Of a DNA stretch of 5,416 nt, positions 1 through 5,416 are shown one piece after another. This DNA is from Syntrophales bacterium (GTDB lineage: Bacteria > Desulfobacterota > Syntrophia > Syntrophales > UBA8958). A program made the position numbers and the translations under genes. The stretch lies in assembly GCA_023231165.1 (NCBI GenBank), contig JALNVY010000167.1:1-5416 (forward strand). Reading direction: 5' to 3'. The notes under the pieces were generated by a model that worked only from the letters and a program-made list of their open reading frames with translations, was not told the origin of the DNA and ran no database searches. Position 1 is the stretch's first letter; every line of letters starts with the position of its first letter.

Positions 1-792
1 CGTCCGAGTCAGAATATCATCGATGAAATCAGAATTCTTGTTGCCCATGGTGTCAAAGAGGTGACCCTCTTGGGACAGAATGTGAATTCCTATGGCAAGG
101 GATTGGCTGAGGGGCTTCGCTTTTCTGATCTGATCACAAAAATAGACGCGATCGACGGTCTAGAGAGAATAAGGTTTACCACGTCCCACCCCAAAGATCT
201 TACTGAGGATTTGATCAATCGCTTCGGAAAACTGGGGAAGCTTTGCGAATATATTCATTTGCCTTTTCAGACCGGTTCTAATAGCATCCTCGGAAGGATG
301 AATCGCGGCTATACCAGAGAAGATTACTTTGCCAAGGTGGAAAGCCTGAGGGAAACCTGTCCGGACATCGCTATCAGTTCAGACGCGATGGTGGGTTTTC
401 CAGGGGAAACAATAGCTGATTTTGAAGCCACCCTGGAATTGATTGAGAAAATCCGGTTTGATAACCTTTTTTCGTTCAAGTATTCTGAACGTGAGGGAAC
501 AACTGCTGTTAGCCTTGATGAAAAAGTTCCCGAAAAGGAAAAAAACCGCCGTCTCGGTTTATTACAAGAACTTCAGGATCGCCATGCCCTGGAAATGAAT
601 AAGGCAATGGTTGGTAAGACTATTGGTGTCCTTGTAGAGGGAATCAGCAAGAACAGTTCCAGGGATATGATGGGAAGAACAAGAACGAACAAGGTCGTGA
701 ACTTCAGAGGCAAGGAGAATCTCCGTGGCAAAACCATTAATCTGCATATTACCGCAGGATATTTGCATTCACTGAGGGGAGAACTTTCTTGA
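1..792 (+). CDS. miaB: MiaB, tRNA-2-methylthio-N6-dimethylallyladenosine synthase (C-terminal part, 5' truncated by window edge)
   Basis: This radical SAM enzyme adds a methylthio group to N6-isopentenyladenosine at position 37 of tRNAs that read UNN codons. The frame is open from base 1, so 263 codons are visible. The family is usually about 440 residues, so roughly the first 180 are missing, including the UPF0004 domain and the CxxxCxxC iron-sulfur motif. Visible pieces, counted from base 1, are the RP that normally follows the cluster loop, LLGQNVNSYG (about 23-32), HLPFQTGSN (86-94), GFPGET (132-137) and YSEREGT (161-167). A C-terminal TRAM domain (about 203-263) contains GRTRTNKVV. GQNVNSYG and GRTxxNKxV favour MiaB over the paralogues RimO and MtaB. 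GTG at 61 is an internal valine codon, not a start. The stop lies 13 bases before the next gene, suggesting co-transcription. Confidence 0.95.
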   Translation, partial: RPSQNIIDEIRILVAHGVKEVTLLGQNVNSYGKGLAEGLRFSDLITKIDAIDGLERIRFTTSHPKDLTEDLINRFGKLGKLCEYIHLPFQTGSNSILGRMNRGYTREDYFAKVESLRETCPDIAISSDAMVGFPGETIADFEATLELIEKIRFDNLFSFKYSEREGTTAVSLDEKVPEKEKNRRLGLLQELQDRHALEMNKAMVGKTIGVLVEGISKNSSRDMMGRTRTNKVVNFRGKENLRGKTINLHITAGYLHSLRGELS

Positions 793-793
793 G

Positions 794-800
794 AAGGAGG
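794..800 (+). promoter_or_regulatory. Strong Shine-Dalgarno for the DUF151 gene
   Basis: AAGGAGG lies 5 bases before ATG 806 and just after the miaB stop. It decides the start: ATG 801 is out of frame and meets a stop after three codons, and ATG 818 is too far away. It is the best ribosome binding site in the window. Confidence 0.85.
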
Positions 801-805
801 ATGGG

Positions 806-1306
806 ATGTTGATTGAAATGAAGATCACCGGTCTGACGATAGATCCGATTACGAGCACTCCAATCGTCATTCTGAAGGACATTGAAGAGAAAAAAGCCAT
901 TCCCATCTGGATTGGTTTGTTTGAAGCCAGCGCCATAGCAACGCAGTTGGAAAAGATTTCCTTTTCCAGGCCTATGACCCATGATCTGATTAAAGAAATA
1001 TTAAAAGTACTCGGCGTGGAAGTTGTGCGTGTGGAAATTCATGATCTGCGGAACAACACTTTTTTTGCAAATATGCATTTGCAGGGAGAAGGGAAGAGCT
1101 ATATCGTAGATGCACGTCCCAGTGACGCCATTGCCATCGCCCTCAGGACAGACGCCCCGATATTTGTTGAAGAAAAGGTAATCGAAAAATCAAGAAACGT
1201 CGATATCAGCGCCAACATTGAGGACATGGAAAAACTGAAGGAAGATAAATTAAAGGATTTCCTCGAAAATTTATCTCCCGACGCCTTTGGTAAATACAAG
1301 ATGTGA
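806..1306 (+). CDS. DUF151 / bifunctional nuclease family protein
   Basis: This 166-residue cytosolic protein belongs to the DUF151 family (Thermotoga TM0160 type), often named bifunctional nuclease after plant members reported to have RNase and DNase activity. Its role in bacteria is poorly defined, and nuclease activity here is only inferred from the name. The DUF151 domain spans about 1-127, with the family blocks IPIWIG (32-37), EASAIA (40-45), RPMTHDL (55-61) and DARPSDAIAIA (102-112). A charged C-terminal segment ends in a DFLENLSPDAFGKYK-like tail that I recognise from deltaproteobacterial members. I see no signal peptide or membrane segment. It sits between miaB and xerC, 13 bases after one and 16 bases before the other, so it is probably co-expressed with both. 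Family assignment is firm, function is not. Confidence 0.92.
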   Translation: MLIEMKITGLTIDPITSTPIVILKDIEEKKAIPIWIGLFEASAIATQLEKISFSRPMTHDLIKEILKVLGVEVVRVEIHDLRNNTFFANMHLQGEGKSYIVDARPSDAIAIALRTDAPIFVEEKVIEKSRNVDISANIEDMEKLKEDKLKDFLENLSPDAFGKYKM

Positions 1307-1322
1307 TCGTTCATTTGATGAA

Positions 1323-2282
1323 ATGATGGTAAAAATATCTACACTGGAAGACGCCATAAAGTCCTTTGGCTTTCATCTCGAGATGGAGCGAAATCTGTCC
1401 CCGCAGACTTGCAGGGCTTATCTTTCCGACCTAAGAGACTTCTCCGGCTTCATGGAAGGACAGCACCTTGACGGCATTTCCCGGGAAAAGAAGGATCTTG
1501 AGGATTTTGATCAGCTACATCTCCGTATTTATCTGGCAAACCTCTATAAGCGCAGACTCCAAAAAGCGTCCATAGCCCGCAAACTGGCGGCGATGAACAC
1601 TTTTTTTCGCTATCTGATTCGAGAAGGAATCATCGGAGTGAATCCTCTGGCCGGTGTGTCGGCGCCGCGCAAGGATTTACTTATGCCCAGGCACTTGTCC
1701 GTTGATGAGGTCTTTGACCTGCTTGGGGATCGATTTGCGGACGATGTCAAGGGGATGCGGGCCAGGGCCATTTTGGAAATATTTTATTCCACGGGTATCC
1801 GCTTGAGTGAACTTACTGCGTTGAACAGGGAAGATGTCGATTTTGAGCAGGCACTGATCAGGGTATGCGGAAAAGGAAGGAAAGAAAGGATTGTCCCGGT
1901 CGGAATACCGGCGCTGAAGGCCTTGAAGGACTATCTGGAAAAAAGAGGCTCTTTGAAGGAAGACGGAGGTCCGGATGATAGAAAAGGACCACTTATCACC
2001 GGAAGAAATAATGAGCGGATCAATCCGCGGACTGTGGAACGAATAGTTGACAAATATATGCGGATGAGTGGTAACCAAAAAAAAATAAGTCCCCATGCCC
2101 TGAGGCATTCCTTCGCCACCCATCTGCTTGATGCTGGGGCCGATTTACGGAGCATTCAGGAGATGTTGGGGCATGAGAGTCTATCGACGACCCAGCGTTA
2201 TACCTCGGTCAGCGTAGGTCGGCTCATGGAGATCTATGACAAATCACATCCCAAGGCGCGAGGAGGATCAAGCCAGGCATGA
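1323..2282 (+). CDS. xerC: XerC, site-specific tyrosine recombinase
   Basis: With XerD, XerC resolves chromosome dimers at the dif site near the terminus. Numbering from ATG 1323 (319 residues), an N-terminal SAM-like core-binding domain covers about 8-108 (NLSPQTCRAYLSDL, then AAMNTFFRYL). A catalytic domain follows at about 122-305. The whole active-site set is present: R160 (STGIRLSEL), K184 (GKGRKER), H258 and R261 (HALRHSF), H284 (LGHESLS) and nucleophile Y293 (TTQRYT). The ending YDKSHPKA is typical of XerC rather than XerD. The start is uncertain. The frame is open back to a TTG at 1287, overlapping the previous gene, but the family N-terminus fits ATG 1323 or 1326. None has a clear Shine-Dalgarno, so translation may depend on coupling to the upstream gene. 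The last four bases overlap hslV as ATGA. A run of nine A lies at 2077-2085. Confidence 0.94.
   Translation: MMVKISTLEDAIKSFGFHLEMERNLSPQTCRAYLSDLRDFSGFMEGQHLDGISREKKDLEDFDQLHLRIYLANLYKRRLQKASIARKLAAMNTFFRYLIREGIIGVNPLAGVSAPRKDLLMPRHLSVDEVFDLLGDRFADDVKGMRARAILEIFYSTGIRLSELTALNREDVDFEQALIRVCGKGRKERIVPVGIPALKALKDYLEKRGSLKEDGGPDDRKGPLITGRNNERINPRTVERIVDKYMRMSGNQKKISPHALRHSFATHLLDAGADLRSIQEMLGHESLSTTQRYTSVSVGRLMEIYDKSHPKARGGSSQA
2261..2266 (+). promoter_or_regulatory. Shine-Dalgarno for hslV, inside the xerC 3' end
   Basis: AGGAGG (GAGGAGG from 2260) lies within the last xerC codons. The spacer to ATG 2279 is 12 bases, longer than the usual 5-9. No other start codon in the hslV frame is nearer, so this site probably works together with re-initiation at the ATGA overlap. 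Confidence 0.6.
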
Positions 2283-2824
2283 AAATAAGGGGAACAACAA
2301 TTATAGCGATAAGGCACAACGGGAAAGTAACCGTTGCCGGAGACGGACAGGTGACCTTCGACGTTACCATTATGAAGCACGGGGCGCGCAAGGTTCGCCG
2401 TCTCTATCACGATAAGGTCATTGTCGGTTTTGCCGGAACAACGGCGGATGCTTTCACGCTCTTTGACCGTTTTGATCAGAAATTGGAACAGTACAACGGG
2501 AATCTCTTACGAGCCGCCGTTGAACTGACAAAAGACTGGCGAACCGATCGGGTGCTGCGTCATCTCGAAGCCTTGATGATTGCCGTCAGCAAGGATTACT
2601 TCCTGTTGATTTCCGGTAATGGTGATGTCATTGAATCGGACGATGAAGTCATGGCGATCGGTTCCGGCGGCCCATACGCACTGGCGGCCGCCCGTGCCCT
2701 GGTTCGTTTTTCCGATCTGTCGGCGACGGAAATCGCCCTGGAGTCCGTGAAGATCGCCTCGGAAATTTGCATTTATACAAATGACAATATTACTGTCGAA
2801 GAATTGGATATCAAAGATGATTGA
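2279..2824 (+). CDS. hslV: HslV, peptidase subunit of the HslUV ATP-dependent protease
   Basis: HslV (ClpQ) forms a double hexameric ring of threonine peptidases in the cytosol and is activated by the HslU ATPase. The 181-residue product starts with a five-residue propeptide, MKIRG. Its removal would expose T6 as the catalytic N-terminal threonine (mature Thr1, within GTTIIAIR). Other conserved elements are AGDGQVTF, with D22 (mature Asp17), K38 in the ARKVRRLY block (mature Lys33), VGFAGTTADAFTLF, KDWRTDRVLR, AIGSGGPYALAAARAL, and the C-terminal EICIYTNDNITVEEL. Length matches the family (about 175-180 residues). It uses threonine as nucleophile, unlike the serine of Bacillus ClpQ. The start overlaps the xerC stop by four bases, and the end overlaps hslU by eight, consistent with balanced production of the two protease subunits. 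Confidence 0.97.
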   Translation: MKIRGTTIIAIRHNGKVTVAGDGQVTFDVTIMKHGARKVRRLYHDKVIVGFAGTTADAFTLFDRFDQKLEQYNGNLLRAAVELTKDWRTDRVLRHLEALMIAVSKDYFLLISGNGDVIESDDEVMAIGSGGPYALAAARALVRFSDLSATEIALESVKIASEICIYTNDNITVEELDIKDD

Positions 2825-4250
2825 TGAACTACCAGCTTTAAAGATGGTGGAACGTGAAAAAAAGGGAACCATTAAAGCCCTGACGCCACGAGAAATTGTG
2901 GAAAAACTTGATCAGCATATCATCGGTCAGGGGGATGCAAAAAGAGCCGTGGCCATTGCCTTGCGCAACCGCTGGCGGCGACAGAACGTCTCCAAGGAAC
3001 TTGGCGAAGAGATATCGCCAAAAAATATCATCATGATTGGGCCAACGGGAGTTGGGAAAACTGAAATTGCCCGCAGGCTTGCCAAGCTTGACAATTCTCC
3101 TTTTCTCAAGGTTGAGGCGTCCAAATTTACGGAAGTAGGCTATGTAGGCAGAGACGTGGAATCCATGATCCGCGACCTTGTAGAACTTGCCATTAACATG
3201 GCGAAGGCTGAAGAGCAGGAAAGCGTGGGCTCCAAAGCTGCGACTTTGGCAGAGGAGGCTTTGCTGGACGTTCTTTTACCACCCAAGCCGGTGGAGAGAA
3301 CAGTCGGACAGATGCTGGAAGAAGAAAAAGAATTTGATGTGACAGAGGAAGATTTCTTAAAACAGCAGGATACGACCCGTGAAAAGTTGCGACGCCTTCT
3401 GCATGAAGGGAAACTTGATGGGCGTTACGTGGAAATAGAGGTATCGGAACAACGAAGCGGTCCTATGATAGAAATATTTTCTACGTCCGGCATCGAAGAC
3501 ATGGGGATGAATATTAAAGAGCTTTTCGGCAATATGTTTCCTCCCAAAAAGAAAAAAAACAGAGTCATGGTGCCGGAAGCTCTGGATATATTGGCACAGG
3601 AGCAAGCCCAACGTCTGGTGGATATGGAGAAGGTGACAAAAACGGCTATTTCCCGGGTAGAGCAATCAGGAATTATCTTCCTGGATGAGATCGACAAGAT
3701 CGTAGGAAGCGATTCACCGCATGGTCCCGATGTTTCGCGAGAGGGTGTTCAACGGGATCTGCTACCCATTGTGGAGGGATCGACGGTTAATACCCGTCAT
3801 GGAATGCTCAAAACAGATCATATCCTGTTTATCGCCGCCGGAGCCTTCACTGCCACAAAACCATCGGATCTCATCCCGGAACTACAGGGCCGTTTCCCGA
3901 TCAGGGTCGAGCTGGATTCGCTCGGCAAAGAAGAGTTCGTCCGTATTCTCACAGAACCTCATAACGCCTTGATTAAACAATATATTGAAATGATGGCCAC
4001 AGAAGGTTTAAAGGTGACCTTTACGGCGGAGGCGATTGCGGAAATCGCCGAAGTAGCTACCATCGTCAATGATAGAACAGAAAACATCGGCGCAAGAAGA
4101 CTCTATACGATCATGGAAACCCTCTTAGAGGATATTTCTTTCGATGCCCCCGACATGAATGATAAAAACGTTGTCATCGACGCCCAGCAGGTACAGGAGA
4201 AGCTCGGCGACATCATCGAGGATGAAGACCTGAGCCGCTATATCCTATAA
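2817..4250 (+). CDS. hslU: HslU, ATPase/unfoldase subunit of the HslUV protease
   Basis: HslU (ClpY) is a hexameric AAA+ unfoldase that threads substrates into HslV. From ATG 2817 it has 477 residues. Motifs in order: TPREIVEKLDQHIIGQ (23-38), Walker A GPTGVGKT (75-82), pore loop GYVG (108-111), a charged intermediate (I) domain at about 118-243, Walker B IIFLDEID (286-293), the arginine finger in LQGRFPIRVEL (R359), and sensor 2 NIGARRL (423-429, R427/R428). The C-terminus, EDEDLSRYIL, is the tail that docks into HslV and activates it. E. coli HslU has 443 residues; most of the excess lies before TPREIV and in the I domain. The start is ambiguous. ATG 2817 overlaps hslV by 8 bases and suits coupling; ATG 2844 (468 residues) is closer to the usual N-terminus. 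Neither has a good Shine-Dalgarno. An A-rich stretch lies at 3546-3559. Confidence 0.97.
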   Translation: MIDELPALKMVEREKKGTIKALTPREIVEKLDQHIIGQGDAKRAVAIALRNRWRRQNVSKELGEEISPKNIIMIGPTGVGKTEIARRLAKLDNSPFLKVEASKFTEVGYVGRDVESMIRDLVELAINMAKAEEQESVGSKAATLAEEALLDVLLPPKPVERTVGQMLEEEKEFDVTEEDFLKQQDTTREKLRRLLHEGKLDGRYVEIEVSEQRSGPMIEIFSTSGIEDMGMNIKELFGNMFPPKKKKNRVMVPEALDILAQEQAQRLVDMEKVTKTAISRVEQSGIIFLDEIDKIVGSDSPHGPDVSREGVQRDLLPIVEGSTVNTRHGMLKTDHILFIAAGAFTATKPSDLIPELQGRFPIRVELDSLGKEEFVRILTEPHNALIKQYIEMMATEGLKVTFTAEAIAEIAEVATIVNDRTENIGARRLYTIMETLLEDISFDAPDMNDKNVVIDAQQVQEKLGDIIEDEDLSRYIL

Positions 4251-4265
4251 GACTATAATTTACCG

Positions 4266-4271
4266 AAGGGG
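4266..4271 (+). promoter_or_regulatory. Shine-Dalgarno for argB
   Basis: AAGGGG lies 5 bases before ATG 4277, in the 26-base gap after hslU. It supports 4277 over the in-frame ATG at 4298. So argB has its own ribosome binding site and does not depend on coupling to hslU. Confidence 0.65.
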
Positions 4272-4276
4272 ACCAA

Positions 4277-5167
4277 ATGGACAGTTTGAAAAAATGCATG
4301 GAAAGGGCAGATATCCTCATCGAAGCCCTTCCTTATATTCGCCGGTTTTACAATAAAATCATCGTGATCAAATACGGCGGTCACGCCATGGTGGATGATG
4401 AACTCAAGGACATGTTCGCCCGGGATGTGCTGTTGATGAAATATGTGGGCATTCATCCCGTAGTGGTTCATGGCGGGGGACCCCAGATCGGAGGCTATCT
4501 GAAAAAGCTGGGTAAAGAATCAAAATTTATCCAGGGGATGCGGGTAACGGATCAGGAAACTATGGACATTGTGGAAATGGTCCTGGTAGGCAAGGTAAAC
4601 AAGGAAATCGTAGGATTGATCAACCAGCATGGAGGAAAGGCCGTAGGTTTGAGTGGTAAGGACGGCAGTCTCATCCGGGCGGAGAAGTATCTTTTAAGTG
4701 CCGAAAAGGCCAAGGATACCCCACCCGAAATTATTGATCTCGGTCTGGTTGGTAAGGTGAAAGAGATTAACGCTTCCCTCATAGCCTCGCTGGTTAAAGA
4801 CGGCTTTATCCCCGTTATTGCCCCGACTGGTCATGGTGATCAGGGCGAAACCTTCAATATCAATGCGGATATCGTTGCCGGTGCTGTGGCAGCTGCTCTC
4901 CAGGCCGAAAAGCTAGTGCTCCTGACGGATGTGGAAGGTGTCCTTGATTCCGAAAAGAAGCTTATCAATACCATGAGTAACGCCGAGGCGCTGGCGATGA
5001 TTAATGATGGGGTAATCTACGGCGGGATGTTTCCAAAGGTCAAATGCTGCCTCAAGGCGCTGCGGGGTGGCGTGAAAAAGTCTCACATCATCGACGGCCG
5101 TCTGAAACATGCGATTCTGCTGGAGATGTTCACAGATCGCGGGATCGGCACAGAGATTACTATTTGA
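4277..5167 (+). CDS. argB: ArgB, N-acetylglutamate kinase (arginine-sensitive type)
   Basis: ArgB phosphorylates N-acetyl-L-glutamate with ATP, the second step of arginine (ornithine) synthesis, in the cytosol. The 296-residue product is an amino acid kinase family protein with KYGGHAM (32-38, phosphate-binding K32), VHGGGPQIG (64-72), GMRVTD (87-92), NINAD (194-198), LTDVEGV (216-222), GGMFPKV (249-255, K254) and HIIDGR (270-275). The N-terminal extension of about 25 residues, with EALPYIRRFY, matches the helix that interlaces dimers into the hexameric enzyme inhibited by arginine. By comparison with the Thermotoga enzyme, Y20, K212, H270 and E283 fall where arginine-site residues lie. The E. 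coli type lacks this helix. Feedback inhibition is therefore predicted, not shown. The downstream neighbour argD encodes a later step of the same pathway. Confidence 0.97.
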   Translation: MDSLKKCMERADILIEALPYIRRFYNKIIVIKYGGHAMVDDELKDMFARDVLLMKYVGIHPVVVHGGGPQIGGYLKKLGKESKFIQGMRVTDQETMDIVEMVLVGKVNKEIVGLINQHGGKAVGLSGKDGSLIRAEKYLLSAEKAKDTPPEIIDLGLVGKVKEINASLIASLVKDGFIPVIAPTGHGDQGETFNINADIVAGAVAAALQAEKLVLLTDVEGVLDSEKKLINTMSNAEALAMINDGVIYGGMFPKVKCCLKALRGGVKKSHIIDGRLKHAILLEMFTDRGIGTEITI

Positions 5168-5207
5168 ATACATCAACTATTACTTAAAGGAAGCATTATA
5201 TATTATC
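5168..5207 (+). other. AT-rich argB-argD spacer with a distant Shine-Dalgarno
   Basis: This 40-base spacer, about 22% GC, is the longest non-coding stretch in the window. AAAGGAAG at 5186-5193 is the only Shine-Dalgarno-like element, and its 14-base spacer to ATG 5208 is unusually long. No hairpin terminator, complete ARG box or well-spaced promoter pair is visible. The AT-richness may simply keep the argD start unstructured. Confidence 0.5.
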
Positions 5208-5416
5208 ATGAATAAAGAAGAATGGATATCTATTTCAGATCATTATCTTATGGGGACCTATAAGCGATTTCCCGTGGTTTTCACCAGGGGAAAAGGGATG
5301 AAGCTCTGGGATACCGAGGGCAGGGAGTATCTGGATTTCGTCGCCGGTATCGCTGTCTGCAGCCTTGGCCATGCCCATCCTGCGGTCAGCAACGCCATAA
5401 AAGACCAGGCGGATAA
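5208..5416 (+). CDS. argD: ArgD, acetylornithine aminotransferase (N-terminal part, 3' truncated by window edge)
   Basis: ArgD is a pyridoxal-phosphate enzyme that transaminates N-acetylglutamate semialdehyde with glutamate to give N-acetylornithine, the fourth step of arginine synthesis. From ATG 5208, 69 complete codons are visible before the window ends, out of about 390-400 expected. The fragment has the class III aminotransferase N-terminus: YLMGTYKRFPVVFTRGKG (13-30), LWDTEGREYLDF (33-44), then AGIAVCSLGHAHPAV (46-60). The last block is highly characteristic of ArgD and its relatives. The cofactor-binding lysine and the rest of the active site lie beyond the edge. Succinylornithine or ornithine aminotransferases share this N-terminus, but position directly after argB favours ArgD. 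ATG 5208 places the conserved Y-M-TY-R-P block about 13 residues in, as expected for the family. Confidence 0.93.
   Translation, partial: MNKEEWISISDHYLMGTYKRFPVVFTRGKGMKLWDTEGREYLDFVAGIAVCSLGHAHPAVSNAIKDQAD

Noticed and set aside
61..63. GTG as a start for a 243-residue protein
   Set aside because: The frame is open to base 1 with MiaB-like residues before it, so this is an internal valine of a gene cut by the window edge.
1677..2123. 148-codon open frame on the minus strand within xerC
   Set aside because: It lies wholly opposite a clearly conserved recombinase, its product resembles no family I know, and it has no separate ribosome binding context.
2507..2872. 121-codon minus-strand open frame across the hslV-hslU junction
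   Set aside because: It is antisense to two strongly conserved genes, with a product of unrecognisable composition.
3838..3864. HslU segment AAGAFTATKPSD instead of the commoner SGAF-x-x-A-KPSD form
   Set aside because: The position after AF varies between species (I recall glutamine in E. coli), and the flanking KPSDLIPELQGR is intact, so this looks like ordinary variation.
3721..3972. 83-codon plus-strand open frame inside hslU in another frame
   Set aside because: It lies fully inside the conserved AAA+ region and has no recognisable motifs. It is a chance frame.
5164..5178. Possible ARG box (TTTGAAT half-site) at the argB stop
   Set aside because: Only one half matches. The expected ATTCA half is absent at the right distance, and the TGA is the argB stop codon.
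5199..5204. TATATT as a -10 element for argD
   Set aside because: There is no matching -35 hexamer 16-18 bases upstream, and the transcript start would fall at or inside the argD start codon.

Overview
The window holds an uninterrupted, same-strand run of seven bacterial housekeeping genes: the 3' part of miaB, a DUF151 (bifunctional nuclease family) gene, xerC, hslV, hslU, argB, and the 5' end of argD. Moderate GC, strong Shine-Dalgarno sites and very tight spacing are all bacterial. The order xerC-hslV-hslU followed by argB-argD resembles what I recall from Deltaproteobacteria (Geobacter and Syntrophus/Smithella-like Syntrophia). That placement rests on gene order and protein style from memory, not on a database search.

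Layout: positions 1-792 encode the C-terminal half of the tRNA methylthiotransferase MiaB. A perfect AAGGAGG then leads into the DUF151 gene (806-1306). xerC (about 1323-2282) follows after 16 bases and overlaps hslV (2279-2824) in an ATGA junction. hslV overlaps hslU (2817-4250) by 8 bases. A 26-base gap separates hslU from argB (4277-5167). A 40-base AT-rich gap precedes argD (5208 to the window edge). No gene-free stretch exceeds 40 bases, and I see no tRNA, rRNA, CRISPR array, insertion sequence, attachment site or convincing terminator.

Functionally the block joins three themes: tRNA modification (MiaB), chromosome dimer resolution plus ATP-dependent proteolysis (XerC with HslV/HslU, the same grouping as codV-clpQ-clpY in Bacillus), and arginine biosynthesis (ArgB, ArgD). 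Every complete protein keeps its key catalytic residues. ArgB also carries the N-terminal helix and site residues expected of the arginine-inhibited enzyme type. The tight packing suggests co-transcription, at least from the DUF151 gene through hslU and plausibly into argBD.

I do not see an undescribed system here. The items most worth a second look are modest: in-phase A-rich slippery heptamers in xerC and hslU, the coupled starts, the poorly characterised DUF151 protein, the predicted arginine feedback of ArgB, and an isolated TATAAT just before argB.
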